In this document: piece after piece, positions 46,425-58,224 of the stretch
Numbering within the stretch: the first letter of the stretch is position 1
Layout of the letters: the number at the start of each line of letters is the position of its first letter
From: Ailurus styani
Taxonomy: Eukaryota > Chordata > Mammalia > Carnivora > Ailuridae
Assembly: GCA_002007465.1 (NCBI GenBank)
Contig: LNAC01000065.1
Coordinates: 3,590,153 to 3,654,152, forward strand
Direction of reading: 5' to 3'
DNA: 64,000 nt
The notes under the pieces: generated by a model
What the model saw: only the letters and a program-made list of their open reading frames with translations
What the model was told of the DNA's origin: nothing
Database searches by the model: none
Translations under genes and position numbers: made by a program

Positions 46425-46613
46425 CACTGGTTCTCAAAGTCTGGTTTCTAGACCAACAGCAGTAGCAGCAGCAGCATCTGAAAACTTGTTAAACATGTAA
46501 ATCCTTGGGCTCTTTTTTTTAATCAGACATCTGGAGAAATCAGAACCCCTAGCTCACTAATCCCTCTAGGTGATACCTTTGTGTGTTCAGTTTGAGAACA
46601 ACTGATTTAAATT
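46425..46613 (-). mobile_element. MER5A-like hAT-Charlie relic
   Basis: Begins CACTGGTTCTCAAAGTCTGG and ends TTTGAGAACAACTG, the inverted termini of MER5A in antisense. Interior AGCATCTGAAAACTTGTTAAA and CTAGGTGATACC fit. A short AGC run lies at about 46,460-46,482. Confidence 0.78.
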
Positions 46614-46614
46614 A

Positions 46615-46795
46615 GCGTCTTTCCAACGTTTGAGGCTACTATCACTATCCCTGTTCTACAGCCGAGGAAACTGAAGCTTGGAGATTTTAAGCATCTCGTC
46701 CAAGGGCACGGGTTAAGTACATGGAAACCCAGGGCACGAAATCACGTCTCCTTCCTTTCAAAGCCAGTGCACACTTTACCACTATTTAACCTGAA
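46615..46795 (+). repeat. MIR
   Basis: 'ccctgttctacagccgagga', 'aactgaagcttggagatttt' and 'tcgtccaagggcacgggtta' match the MIR core in order. Confidence 0.8.
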
Positions 46796-47638
46796 AATTC
46801 GTTGCTCTTCTTTTTCTTCTTTCATCTTCAACCTAAGTAGTCATATGTGCTGTGTTGAGGTGAAGTAACTCAGAATGGGCTGGGATCTGGGATTCCAAAC
46901 GTTATGATGCCTTAACGCTCAGCTTTGGTTCCTTCCACAAATGATTCCTGAGAAATTGGCCCAGGTGTTCAGGTCAGGGAAAGGATGGTGGCTTTGGCTG
47001 CAAACCCCAGTGTCAATCTTTAGCTCTAATGAGCTGGCCTAAGTTATGTGGCTCCACGAAGACTTTATCAGCTTGATGGCAGCCTTAGTATCACAACTAA
47101 AACCAGGGGGTGAGGTGGGGGAGAATCTTTTTGGCCCATTCCTTCTAAGGCCTCACCCAGATCTTAGCTCACCAGCTTCTCATTCTTAATGGCAAGAGAA
47201 GGCAGACTAAAGGTAAAACACATCAGTTCATGGGCCAGAAAGTCCCTTCCCTCCAGAAATTGTGCACATTTTCTAGACCTGGACTTCTTTCCAATTTTGT
47301 AGGGAAAGAGTTTTCCAGACACAATTCTTAGGAGGTTTACAAAGGAAGAGAAGCTGCTTCTGCATAGGCCTTGAGCTTAAACCTCTTCCTGTGAGCATGC
47401 AAAGTTCAGTGCCTTTCACCCTACTTCAGTGTGCCATCCCCTTTAGCACCTGTCCTTCCTGGGCTTCATGGGGGAGCCAAGAGGAAACTTGAGCTCCCTC
47501 TAGAGGTCATTGGGATAGTGGTCATAAGGTCATTCTCACTGTTGACCAGAATCGCATAGCGAACCTATTTCTGTTTCAAAGTTTATGTTTATGGAGAAAA
47601 TTAGAACATTTTTATTTGGAAGGAAGCTTCATAGAGGA
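46796..47638. other. No gene or repeat recognised
   Basis: Mixed-composition unique-looking DNA. Confidence 0.4.
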
Positions 47639-47651
47639 GACTGTAGTCATA

Positions 47652-47843
47652 TTTTTTTAAAGATTATTTATTTATTTGACACAGAGAGAGAGATCACAAG
47701 TAGGCAGAGAGGCAGGCAGAGGGAGAAGAGGAAGCAGGCTCCCCGCTGAGCAGAGAGCCCAATGCAGGCCTCGATCCCAGCACCCTGAGATCATGACCTG
47801 ACCTGAAGGCAGAGGCTTAACAACTGAGCCACCCAGGCACCCA
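47652..47843 (-). mobile_element. CAN SINE, young type
   Basis: Reverse copy with GATCACAAGTAGGCAGAGAG and head GAGCCACCCAGGCACCC. The duplication GACTGTAGTCAT is at 47,639-47,650 and 47,845-47,856. Confidence 0.95.
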
Positions 47844-47856
47844 AGACTGTAGTCAT

Positions 47857-50100
47857 TTTAAAGTGTTTTATCTTTCAGTTATCAGACATGTTTTTAAAAT
47901 CTGAATTTGAATGGAGAAGTATTTTTTTTAATCCTTTGGAATTAAAATCAATCCCTCATCTCTCTCAGGCACCTTCTTTCAAGGAACAACTCAGAATACC
48001 TGTGGTATATTTTGTGGTCTGCCTAGTATCCATTTTCCTCTCCCCCTTTCTTAACACAACCCTGCTTTTATTCCGTTACGTTCTCTCGTGGGCAGGTATT
48101 TGAGGCATTACGTGTCCGTGCCAGGGGTAAATCATGATTGATATGGCCTTAACTACAAATTAGGGTCACCTAGGGGGAACTAAAACGTCTTTAGTGCTCA
48201 GGCTCCACCCTTCTTTAATTAAAACATGACCTCTGGTGGTGGGCTTCCTCCTGATTCTAATGAGCCTTCGGGATTGGTGAGCAGGTCACGGGGTTCCCCT
48301 TGCCCATGATTGGTGCTGTGCTCTTGTTAAAATGCCAGGCAATGAGACAGTAAGGCGAATGTCGCTGAGGATTTCTTGAAAAGTTTGCCTTGTAGTTTTA
48401 CAAAGGAAGTTTACAAGAAGAAACACCTTTTCTAACTCTGGGTGATACTACGATTGCCTTTGATACCCGAAACTGTCGCAGCCTTCTTGAAAGCATGGGG
48501 CACCCAGCCCAGCAGGACAAGCTGATGTGCTGTAGATGACGTTGGTGAAGAAGGTAAGGGGTCTTTATTCTTGACCATATTGCCCTGGAGCCGCCCTATC
48601 TTCGGATTTATTTTTATGTGCAATAATACCTGCCCTTTGGATGGTAAGGTATTTTCCATTGGTTTTTTATTACCTGCGGTCAGAACTGTTATGATCCATT
48701 TATCTATCTTTCTGGGACTTAGCAGCAGGACTAACACTGACTTGCTATATGGTTTTAGTCAAAGCCTGGGCTGAGATAGCTCTTTATACAGTGATTAGGG
48801 CAGTTTTCAATTCCAGAGATGGATAGCCTTCAGTGGGGGGGAGGTACAATTATAATCATCTAATGGGGATTTTACAAAAAGTGACACATCTCCCATCTCA
48901 GCTCTTTGAGGGGTGGGGTGGATATATTGGAATCATGGGGGTGGGTATTATAGGTAGAGGGAGAACTAAGGAAATATTTTGAAAAAACTCCCTGACTTAG
49001 ATATGTTTTATGTACTTATTATCTAAGAAATATTAGCTTAAGAAATACTAATCATTTGAACGAGAAGAATCTTTAAATTTCAACACTATACTAAGCCAGA
49101 CCACAAAAATACCTAGTCTTATAGTCTAGAAATAACTAGATTATGTTAAACTGCTTCTGCCTCCATCAACTTCCTTTACAGAACAGTGATTTAACTTTTA
49201 TCTTCGACATCCACAAATATCTGCATACTTGGATATACAGAGGTCCTTTGTATAGTTTGCTGTCTCCAAAAATTTCAGGGATTCTTTAGGACACCCATGT
49301 ACCTCTACAAATCCAGTGATCTTTTTGCTTGCCATGGCCCCCAGAAAGCCAGTCCCCACAGCCATTGGCTCCGTGGCACAATTGCCCCGGTGGTTCCCTG
49401 GGGCTCGGTTCCCACCACCTAGGCTATTTTTGGTTCCATTTGGTGTCCCTGTGGCCCAATGCTGTTCTCAGTCTTTCTTTACCTTACTACTGCAGTTTAG
49501 TCAGCTTCCATTAATGTAGAGGCAGAGTTTTCTCCTTCTAAATTATGCTGTTAGGGTTTGCCACAGCAGGGTGTTTGGTCACAAAATATAAAGGTTAGTA
49601 AGAATCCTTTTAGCTCATGTGTCCAGCCCTTTCTCCAGAGAGTCTTTAGAGTTCTTGGCTGAAGACAGGTTTTCATGGCCAGAAACCACCACTTCCCTTG
49701 GACATGCCTGCCGTGGCTGGGCACTAAGAGCCACATTTCTTTCTCCCTTAGAGCAAGTTTTTTTTTTCAGTGCTCTCATGGTCCTTGTCTCCAGCCTGGC
49801 TTAGGTTCGGCCCCTTCTGGTCCATGAGAATGGTAGCTGTGTTTGAGCATCTGTGCTGTTTGTGGACGGCTTGCTCTTTTTCCCTCCAGAAAGTTTCCTT
49901 GTGGAAGGCGTTTTCCCCCTCTGGAAGGTTCTCCAACCCTCTGTGCACATCAGTAGGCACGATTAGATGAAGGTAGGATGACCGTGTCTCACTTGGCACA
50001 CCCAAGGCTGTTACGGAACCTGTTCTGCTAGGACACCATGCTGTTGGATTTTCACAATCAGGGTATTGTTGGTCTATTATGCTGTTCAGTGTTCCGTGTA
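47857..50100. other. No gene seen; possible hAT relic at 48,150-48,270
   Basis: 'gggtcacctagggggaacta' followed by 'gctcaggctccaccc' suggests a MER5/MER58-like relic, unconfirmed. The G/C-richer parts at 48,430-48,780 and 49,310-50,080 carry short overlapping frames on both strands but no domain or splice evidence. Confidence 0.3.
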
Positions 50101-50117
50101 TCAAGACACCACGTACT

Positions 50118-50453
50118 TTTTTTTTTTTTTTTTTTTTTTTAGGNNNNNNNNNNNNNNNNNNNNNNNNNNNNNNNNNNNNNNNNNNNNNNNNNTTTTTTTT
50201 TTGGTTGTTTTTGTTTTTTAATTTTATTTATTTATTTGTCAGAGAAAGAGAGCACAAGCAGGGGGAGCGGCAGGCAGAGGGAGAGGGAGAAGCAGCCTCC
50301 CCGCCAAGTGGGGAGCTTGATGTAGGGCTTGATCCCAGAACCCTGGGACCCTGACCTGAGTCGAAGGTTGATGTGGGGCTTGATCCCAGAACCCTGGGAC
50401 CCTGACCTGAGCCGAAGGCAGATGCACAATCGACTGAGCCACCCAAGTGCCCC
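50118..50453 (-). mobile_element. CAN SINE, older type, gapped and with internal tandem duplication
   Basis: Reverse copy: T runs on both sides of a 49-N gap, body GCAGGGGGAGCGGCAGGCAG and head GAGCCACCCAAGTGCCCC. A 51-bp unit beginning TTGATGT(A/G)GGGCTTGATCC is present twice in tandem (50,317-50,367 and 50,368-50,418) with two differences. That lengthens the element and gives overlapping spurious frames. Confidence 0.92.
50144..50192. other. Assembly gap (49 N)
   Basis: Unknown bases within the T-rich tail of a reverse SINE, a typical sequencing failure at a homopolymer. Confidence 1.
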
Positions 50454-50764
50454 TGTCCTCTTTCATTCAACATTCATTGCATGTCCATTTGCCAGGTCCT
50501 GAGGTATATGCTGGTGCAAAGTTGAGTGAGACGCGGGCCTTGCCCTCAGAACATTTAGACTGCAGCTTGGAGGTAGTTAGAGTGCTGTTTGGGAAATGTT
50601 GTGCTACAGCACTTGTTTTTTTTTTTTTTTTTTTTTTTCCTTAGAAACGACCTCTTCCATTGCCTCGGTGTTTGGCAGTCTCCTGTAGCTCCCAGCTCTG
50701 CTCAGCTGTCAGTTCCCTGAGTGGGGAGCTCCCGGTGAAGCAGACCAGCACTGCCCTCCACCCT

Positions 50765-50960
50765 CCCATGTAGCCTCCCGTGCTCTTAACCTGCGGTTAT
50801 GCCTTTGTGCTTTATTTTTCTCCTGGTCTTCACCGATGTCTGAAATTATCCTGTCCATTTATTTGTAATCTAAAATCTTTGAGGGCAGAAACTGTCTTGT
50901 ACACAGCTGAATCCTCAGTGTCTATAAATGTGTACTGAATAAAATCAGGAATGAAATCAC
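50765..50960 (+). repeat. L2 3' end
   Basis: 'tctttgagggcagaaactgt', 'cttgtacacagctgaatcct' and 'gtactgaataaaatcag' follow the L2 3' terminal pattern. Confidence 0.7.
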
Positions 50961-51840
50961 ACAGAGATACCCATACCCTCTTGGAGGAATTAGAGTCTTG
51001 CTAAACTTGGAGCTGCCAGAGCTGCATTTTTAAACACTAGACAGGAAAAGAAGAGTCTAGGAGGGCGTGCAGGTAGAGCGAGCAGCGTGTCCGGGCTCCC
51101 CGGGAGCTGCGGGGGGGGGGGGGTCCAGGATTGCAGGGGTTGAAGCCCACCGTGCTATTGAAGGGCGAGGCTGATCCGGCCTCCATGAGGCCCATCAAGG
51201 CGTGAGGTCTGACACGGGCTGAAGGCGACTTCATTTATATTTCAGGAGAATCAAAAGTGATTTTTCCAACTGGGGTCTGCAAGACCCAGGTTCTTGGGTT
51301 TCTCCACCATGTGAATCTGGAATTGCTGCCCTGGGAGGCAAGGGTATGGGGGAGGAGGGGAGCAGGGGTGGGGTGGGAACATGGTTAGGGGAGGCTTTTA
51401 TCTTCCCTGAGAAACCAAGAACTGCACCATTTGTAGCCTTTCCCCTGCCTTGCTTCTTGTGGATTTTCATGATCTTCCTAATTGCCCTCCCAGCTCAGTC
51501 CAGGCCCAGGGCGTACTCATCTTCGCCTCACCCAAGGTCTGGTGGCACTTTGCAAATCGGTATTTAATAAAGCTGTGTAAGTAAATGCCATATTTAGAGT
51601 TCAGTTTTGCTTCTGCCTGGGGTAAACATCGGCACCTAGGTTCTTCTAGGTACTGGTAGCATTGATTGGCTTTTGTTTGTGGCAACAGTTGTCCTTCTAT
51701 TGGATCTGTGCAAGCTGACTCATCTTTAAATTGAAATCTTAAAAAAAAAAAAAAAAGCTGGATAGCATGTTGGGTAGCATTTTATTACTTTAGAAAAGCT
51801 CTCCCAGCTTTTCTGTCACCAGCATAGGGCAGTGGAGGTA
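50961..51840. other. No gene seen; GC-rich patch and poly-G
   Basis: A GC-rich stretch at 51,055-51,235 has a 13-base G run at 51,111-51,123 and several CpGs. Frames here show no coding features. An A run lies at 51,741-51,755. Confidence 0.45.
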
Positions 51841-51884
51841 GTGCGCCTTCAAAAGCAGGCAGTGCTGTTGTCACATCATGGGGC

Positions 51885-52020
51885 TCACAGGAACCAGAGA
51901 TGAATGAATGGTAAACCATCACACTCCTCTCAGCCTTAGCTTCCTCCGCTACAAGATGGAGGCACTGAAGCTGTTTTATATGTGGGGTTAGTGTGAATGT
52001 TAAATGGAGATGATGGATAA
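51885..52020 (+). repeat. MIR, left part, split by L1
   Basis: 'ccttagcttcctccgctaca' and 'agatggaggcactgaagctg' read as MIR. The remainder continues at 52,543 after the inserted L1. Confidence 0.65.
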
Positions 52021-52075
52021 CTAAACTATGGAAAGAACCTAGATGTCCATCAACAGATGAATGGATAAAGAAGAT

Positions 52076-52119
<44 letters not shown>

Positions 52120-52542
52120 GGAATATTATGCAGCCATCAAAAATGAAATCTTGCCATTTGCAATGATGTGGATGGAACTAGAGGGTATTATGCTAAGTGA
52201 AATAAGTCATTCAGAGAAAGACAATTATCATATGATCTCACCGATATCAGGAATTTGAAAAACAAGACAGAGGATCATAGGGGAAGGGAGGGAAAAATGA
52301 AACAAGACGGGACCAGGGAGGAGACAAACCATATGAGACTCCTAATCTCACAAAACAAACTGAGGGTTACTGGGGGGTGGGAGGGTAGGGATAGGGTGGC
52401 TGGGTTATGGACATTGGGGAGGGTTTGTATGGTGAGTGCTGTGAAAGGTGTAAGACTGATGATTCACAGACCTGTACCCCTGGGGCAGATAATCATTATA
52501 TGTTAATAAAAAAAAAGTGAACATGTTCATTTAAAAAAAAAA
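52021..52542 (+). mobile_element. Young 5'-truncated carnivore L1 3' end
   Basis: From AAACTATGGAAAGAACCTAG through GGTATTATGCTAAGTGAAAT and the 3'UTR phrases GATTCACAGACCTGTACCCC and TGGGGCAGATAATCATTATA to an A tail. An (AT)n microsatellite at 52,079-52,117 replaces a few bases of the normal ORF2 end. The perfect 15-bp duplication GGAGATGATGGATAA is at 52,006-52,020 and 52,543-52,557. Confidence 0.96.
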
Positions 52543-52610
52543 GGAGATGATGGATAAAAGCTTTGTACCCTGCCACGTAATAAGTATCCATTAATGCCAA
52601 CTTCCAAATC
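52543..52610 (+). repeat. MIR, right part
   Basis: 'ttgtaccctgccacgtaata' and 'agtatccattaatg' continue the MIR that the L1 split. Confidence 0.6.
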
Positions 52611-54055
52611 TGACTTTACTCCATGAAAAGCAAGAAAGTAAAGCGTTACCTGTAGTGATGTGCCAAGTGAAGAAACTTCATCCTGTGGTGAACTCAAATT
52701 TGGGAATTTCTTGTTGAATTCCCTGAGGAGTTTTATTAGATGGGGCTCAACGCTACCTTAACTGCTTGCTTGTTTCAACACATTGGTGAAATAGGAGCCG
52801 GCGAAGTGTCATTGTTGGTAAGAGTGATCACCCATAGAGAGCGTAATTCTCTCTGATTCCTAAGGATCCAGGGTGAGCTATTGCCTCCCAGTTGTAATTC
52901 TGTATTGTATGTGAGCATCTGATAGGAAAACAAGCATTTTGCTTAAGACTGCAGAAGTCACAGTTTGTTTAATGACTACTACAGCTTGCTTTGTAATTAT
53001 GATTGCATGGGCAATCCTGCACAATCCAGGGAACTTTTGGAAAGTAGTGACAGTAATTTACAGCCATGTGGTTTTGTCTGGATGCCTTAAGTACTTGGTC
53101 TGTGGCCTGTTTGCATGCTCCATTGCCTGCCTGATGGACCCATTCCCCACCTGCACTATGTTTCCCCTTCTCTATGGAACACTGTGGAATGAATACTGAG
53201 ATTGTGGGACAGACAAAGCAAAGAGAGTCGGGAAAGGGAGATTGGATGTGTAAAAAATTCCTTTCACTGTATTTTTAGCTTTTCAGTCAATGAAAATCAC
53301 TGTTTTATTTTTTTTTTTTAAGATCATGGAATATAAAGTTAGTGCAAATTATCCACCTTGGTGGATATCTAAAGTTTTAAAGGGACATGGAAAATTCCTG
53401 TGGGCTTCAGGTAAACTTCTGCGAATGTTGCCTTTTCACTGCGTATTTCTAAATAATTGAAAACTAAGTAAATTTTGATGGCTTATGGTTACTTGTAAGC
53501 ATGTTTCATTCATGATGACAAGCTCCTTCAAAAAGTAAAAGCACCACATTTAAGTCAAATTCAGATTTTTGGAGAAAAACGGGAATGATAAAGTTAAGAG
53601 AAAACAGTAATTGAGCATCTAGTTTCTGTCTCTTGCTTTTGAAAATGTGCCACATCCTGAGAGGAAATTCTTATGTGTGCTACAGTCTCCAAAAGGAAAA
53701 TGAAGATGTTGGTTAAATTCTTCAATAAGCCCGTCCCAAAGAATTTCCTTTGAAGTTGTTTTATATGCTTTTCTACTGAAAAACTTTAAGATAAGTTATA
53801 ACTCTGCTTTGTGCTTTGAAAATAAATTCAGCACATTAATTGTATTTATGGGAGAAAGTAGTAAATGTCCCAGAATGAATACACAGCCATAATTTACTTG
53901 GAGGGAACCGCTACTGCCCATAAACTTCTCCTACTTGCCTCTTCTGGTTTATGACATCAGCCAGCCTCACAAATGAATCACTGCTTTGTGCTCCATCAGG
54001 TCCCTGCTCTATGCAGATTTCTACTGAATGCTTATCAAATAGGATTATTACTTAT
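52611..54055. other. Unique DNA; no gene supported
   Basis: The part at 52,640-53,220 has mixed composition and no repeat signature and may be conserved non-coding DNA. A hydrophobic 86-codon frame at 52,939-53,199 has no other support. Confidence 0.3.
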
Positions 54056-54083
54056 TACATATTTTCTTTGCTAATTTTCCAGG

Positions 54084-54260
54084 AGATTAAATATCGTCTA
54101 TGTTTTATAGGGAGGATCTTGGTTTATCTGAGCTGCAGATCCATCTGGATTGAGAAATACTTGGGCACCGCCGACAGCATATGGGGTGGTTGTCAAGGAT
54201 CTCTTTGCATCGGGAATTGGGAGGTCTTACTTGAAAACCTCCTCCTCCAGGGAAGAGAGG
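54084..54260 (+). other. Weak candidate exon
   Basis: A good polypyrimidine tract and acceptor (TTTTCTTTGCTAATTTTCCAG, ending at 54,082) precede an open stretch that ends at a possible donor, AGAGAG/GTGGGT near 54,260. The peptide (for example LCFIGRILVYLSCRS) resembles no protein I know. It could be a non-coding RNA exon or chance. Confidence 0.15.
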
Positions 54261-54432
54261 TGGGTCCATGGGCTTGATCTAATATGAAGCTGTGTCTTTG
54301 CCATCAGATGAAAGGGGTGACTCTAAAGCATTCTAGTGTGTAACGTTAATCCTGCGGTTCTGGATACAAACTTGAGTTCTAGGGGTTAAATGGCATGTGA
54401 GTAAAATAAAACCAAAATAAAAACCAAAATAG

Positions 54433-54622
54433 GGTGCCTGGGTGGCTCAGTGGGTTAAAGCCTCTGCCTTTGGCTCAGGTCATGATCTCAGGGTCCTGGG
54501 ATCGAGGCCCGCATTGGGCTCTCTGCTCGGCAGGGAGCCTGCTTCCTCCTCTCTCTCTGCCAGCCTCTCTGCCTACTTGTGATCTGATCTCTCTCTGTGT
54601 GTCAAATAAATAAATAAAATCT
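54433..54622 (+). mobile_element. CAN SINE, young type
   Basis: Head GGTGCCTGGGTGGCTCAGTG, body CTGCCTACTTGTGATCTG, tail AAATAAATAAATAAAATC. The flanks are A/C-rich (AAACCAAAATA), which blurs the target duplication. Confidence 0.93.
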
Positions 54623-55059
54623 AAAAAAAAAACAAAAACAAAAAACAAAATAAAACAAAACCAAGCTAATTATCTATCTATATAATACTATATATACATA
54701 TAGTATATATATACATATAATACTAGATCTCTGCGACATGTTGGGAGCAAAAGACAACTTAGCTTCTCTTTGGGGTTGGGAAAACAGACATAGCAGGAAA
54801 GGTGGAGGGAGGCAAATGCCGCTTTGGCAAGGGGTGCTCCTGGCTGCGGGGCACGGAAGCTCTAGGTAACCCGGGTGAGGCCTCCGAGACCACAGCGGTG
54901 GCGTCCGTGCTGGAAGGGGATCTAGGCCCTGGTCCCATTACAGCCGTTCTGTAATAGCTTGAAAAGAAATGACAAAGGAAGCCTAAAATCTGTGAGAAGC
55001 CGTCAACGAGAAAGTACAGAGATTTTAGAGTCTTCAATACACTTAGGAAAATGAACGAA
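54623..55059. other. A-rich tail, (TA)-rich repeat and a GC-rich patch
   Basis: AAAAC-rich run to about 54,663, then TATC/ATATAC simple sequence at 54,670-54,725. A patch at 54,760-54,950 has CpGs and GC well above the surroundings; a 92-codon minus frame across it shows no known domain. Confidence 0.5.
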
Positions 55060-56672
55060 ATGTACTAACCTCAAGAAGTTACTACAGCAAAATAAACTCA
55101 AGGGAAGTAGAAATTACTAAATCTAAAAGCCAAAAAGATAGAAAACTTTCTTTTTTCTTTTTTTTAGAAGACTTCAAAAAGATGTTAAAAACCAGAACCT
55201 TGTGCTTTGAAAATAATTATTAAAAGATATCCTTTTGACATAGAACGTTAGAGAGCATGAGCAATGAAAAATAACCGCAGAAATTAAAGCAATTAAAATA
55301 TAAAAGAATTCCATGAAAAGCTTTATAGAAGCAATGTGAAAACCTAGATTAAATAAGTTTTTTTAGTTGCATTAACTCAAACAGAGCCAAAACATTAGGA
55401 TAGACCAATGCTATTGAAAAACTTGCAATAGTGATTGAAATCTGTTCCTATTATTGGCACTAGTGCAAATTAATTTTCCTGGAAAGGTCTAGCAACCTAC
55501 AAAGACCATATGATTTCCATATTAGATACAATTTTCTAGAAATGAATAACTAGGAGCCTTCCAAACTCAATGAATGAGCTGAGAGTTACCCTGATTCTAA
55601 AACCTAATGAGAATAATATAGAAAGGATGCTATAGGTATTTTATTTTTTTAGTAATTTTGAGTTTGTACTTGGCAACTAATTACCCAGTTTGCAAGAAGC
55701 TATTAACGGCTAAGTTTACCTAGTATATTCAAAATACTTAATTTTCCGGAACTTGTATGTGTAATTTTCCAAAGTATACCTGATTTGCCATCAAGGTTTA
55801 CTCAGGAACAGGGTCAAGTCAGGGGAGGGGCCATCTGAGAGCAAGCAAGGGTGGAGCTCAAGTTGCCAAACATATTTCATGAAATTACAAAAAGACTGAA
55901 AAAATATATATATAAGCACAGGACAACAATAGTGTATCATACATATGCTACAAATTTCTGAAAGGGAAATAGGATCAGGTCTATGGACAAAAATAAGATG
56001 AAACTATAGTCCAAGCACGGGAGAATATATTGCTCTGGCAATAGGATAGTTCTAGGAGCTATAAACCCAAAAATAAATGGGCTCAAAAATTCAAGAGAAT
56101 CAACTGGTTAATTCTTGGATTCCATTTTTAAATGTTTCTGTAAATTTGCCAATCAATTTACAAAACCATTTTATGTACCAGTGATAATAGTTTAAAACAT
56201 GATGAAGTAAATGATACTGTTAAAAGCAGCAAAATAACAAATTAAAAATCTAAATGCCAAGAAGTAAATCTTATAAAATGTAAGGACTTTATGAAAAAAT
56301 ATGAACCTTTACTGAGAGACCAAAAAGAAAATCTGAATTTAATGAGTGAATCATAGAAAAATTAAAATAGCATTATAGAATTTTGAAAGGATATTCTCTC
56401 CCATCCTAACAAGAAAAAGAAAAATATACGAAATCATCACTTTTCTTGAACCCATAAAGAAATCCAAGAATGAGACTCAAATGAGGTTTCAGGGCAGCTA
56501 ACCTGCCAGAAATTTAAGAAGAGGAAGACCTGGTCAAGGAGTCAGATACCAGTAGTATTTTGCTTCTAGAACAGAAGGAAAACAGGTTCACCATTAAAGA
56601 GAAAGAATAGTGTTTTCAGCAGTTGATGTTGAAACAGCTGGATCTCTATATACAAAAATGAATTTTGATTCA
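55060..56672 (+). mobile_element. Old L1 (L1M-type) ORF2, left part
   Basis: Decayed ORF2 in sense: 'gaaaggtctagcaacctaca', 'caatgaatgagctgagagtt', then 'accctgattctaaaacctaa' and 'agcaaaataacaaattaaaa'. A possible foreign segment lies at 55,640-55,860. It continues beyond the LTR at 57,050. Confidence 0.75.
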
Positions 56673-57047
56673 TGGTATGGACCTAGTTGTGTCATAGCCC
56701 TCAATCCCAAATGCAGATCTTGAAATCCTAAGCCCCAGAACGTCAGGGTTTGAGTGTACCTGGAGTGTGGGGCTTAAGAGAGATGATTCCGTTATAATGA
56801 AGCCGTTAGAGTAGGCCCTAATCCAATCTGACTGGGTGTGTATAAAAAGAAATTAGGATACAGAGAGAACCCAGGGAGGTCTGCTCATAGAGGAAAGGCT
56901 GTCTGCAAGGTAAAGGTCAAGGTCTCAGAAGAAACAAAACCTGCTGATGCCTGGACATTGAACTTCCAGCCTTCAGAACTGTGAGAACATACATTTCTGT
57001 TGTTGAAGCCGCCCAGTCTGTGGTATTTTGTTATGGCAGTCCTAGCA
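56673..57047 (+). mobile_element. ERVL-MaLR solo LTR, inserted into L1
   Basis: Starts TGGTATGGACCTAGTTGTGT. Contains CCTAATCCAATCTGACTGGG and ends with TCAGAACTGTGAGAACATAC, CCCAGTCTGTGGTATTTTGT and TATGGCAGTCCTAGCA. It resembles the LTR at 18.1 kb but belongs to a different subfamily branch. No internal retroviral sequence is present. Confidence 0.83.
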
Positions 57048-58210
57048 TACCATTCATAACTCAAAACAGATTGTAGACTTAAATATAAAACCTGAACTAT
57101 AAAACTTCTAGAGTAAAATATAAGAGAATCTTTATGACCCTGGCTTAGGCAAAGATAGCCTAGATAAGAAGAGTTTTTAGTAACCTAACTCTTAAAAGAA
57201 CAAATTGATCATCTGGACTTCATCAAAATTAAGAATCTCTAATCATTTAAAGCTAGTGTTTATAGAGCACAAAGACAAGCTGCAGACTAGGAGAAAATAC
57301 ACTTCTCTGATACAGAACTTGTATCTAGACTACATAAATAACTTCCAAACACAATAATAAGAAATCAACCTCCTAAAAAATGGGCACAAGATTTGAACAG
57401 TTACTTCACTCAAGAATATAGAAGAATGGGGAGCACATGAAAAGATGCTTAATGTCATTAGTCAGAGGGGAAACACAAATTTACGTCCACTATGTTCTAT
57501 TACCACATACTTATTAGAATGGCTTAAGTAACAAAACAACTAAAAACCCCAATAATACCAAGTGTTGAGGAGGGTGCAGAGAAACTGGAACTTTCCTACG
57601 CTGCTGGTGACAAGGCAAACGTGGTACAGTGCCTTTGGGAAAGAGTTTAGGAATTTCTTTTAAAGTTACACATAGTTCACCATATAATTTAACATTTCCA
57701 CTCATAGGAATTTACCTAGGATAAATAAAAACTTGTGTTGATCCAAGAATCTTGTAGTGAATATTCCTAGTGTTTTTGTTATCACCCAAACTGAAGGCTA
57801 CCCAAATGTCCTTCACCTGGCAAAGGGTAAAGTAAGATGTGGTACATATGATGGAATACCACACAGCAGGCCAAAGGGACCGTGGACTGATGCCTACAAC
57901 TATCTGAGGTGATTCTCAAGTATATTATGCTAAGTGAAAGTGCTAGACTCAGAAGTCTGCAGAGCATAACATTCCATTTATATGACTTTATGCAAGAGGT
58001 AAAACTACAGGAACAGAAAAAACATCAGTAGTTGCCGGAGTCTGGGTGTTGGGCCAAGGGTTGATGAACATGAGGGAATTTCTTTGGGAGACGAAACTCT
58101 TCCTCATCTTGATTGTAATGATTGTATCATGACTTCAAGCATTTGTCAAAAGTTATGCACTAAAAATAAAATGAATTTTATTGCCTGTGAATAATACCTT
58201 AATCAGTCTG
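57048..58210 (+). mobile_element. Old L1 (L1M-type), right part with 3' end
   Basis: Resumes ORF2 with 'ttgtagacttaaatataaaa', 'aaaatgggcacaagatttga', 'tattagaatggcttaagtaa' and 'cacccaaactgaaggctacc', then 3'UTR phrases to 'tttattgcctgtgaataata'. Heavily mutated. Confidence 0.85.
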
Positions 58211-58224
58211 GCTTTAAAAGACAG

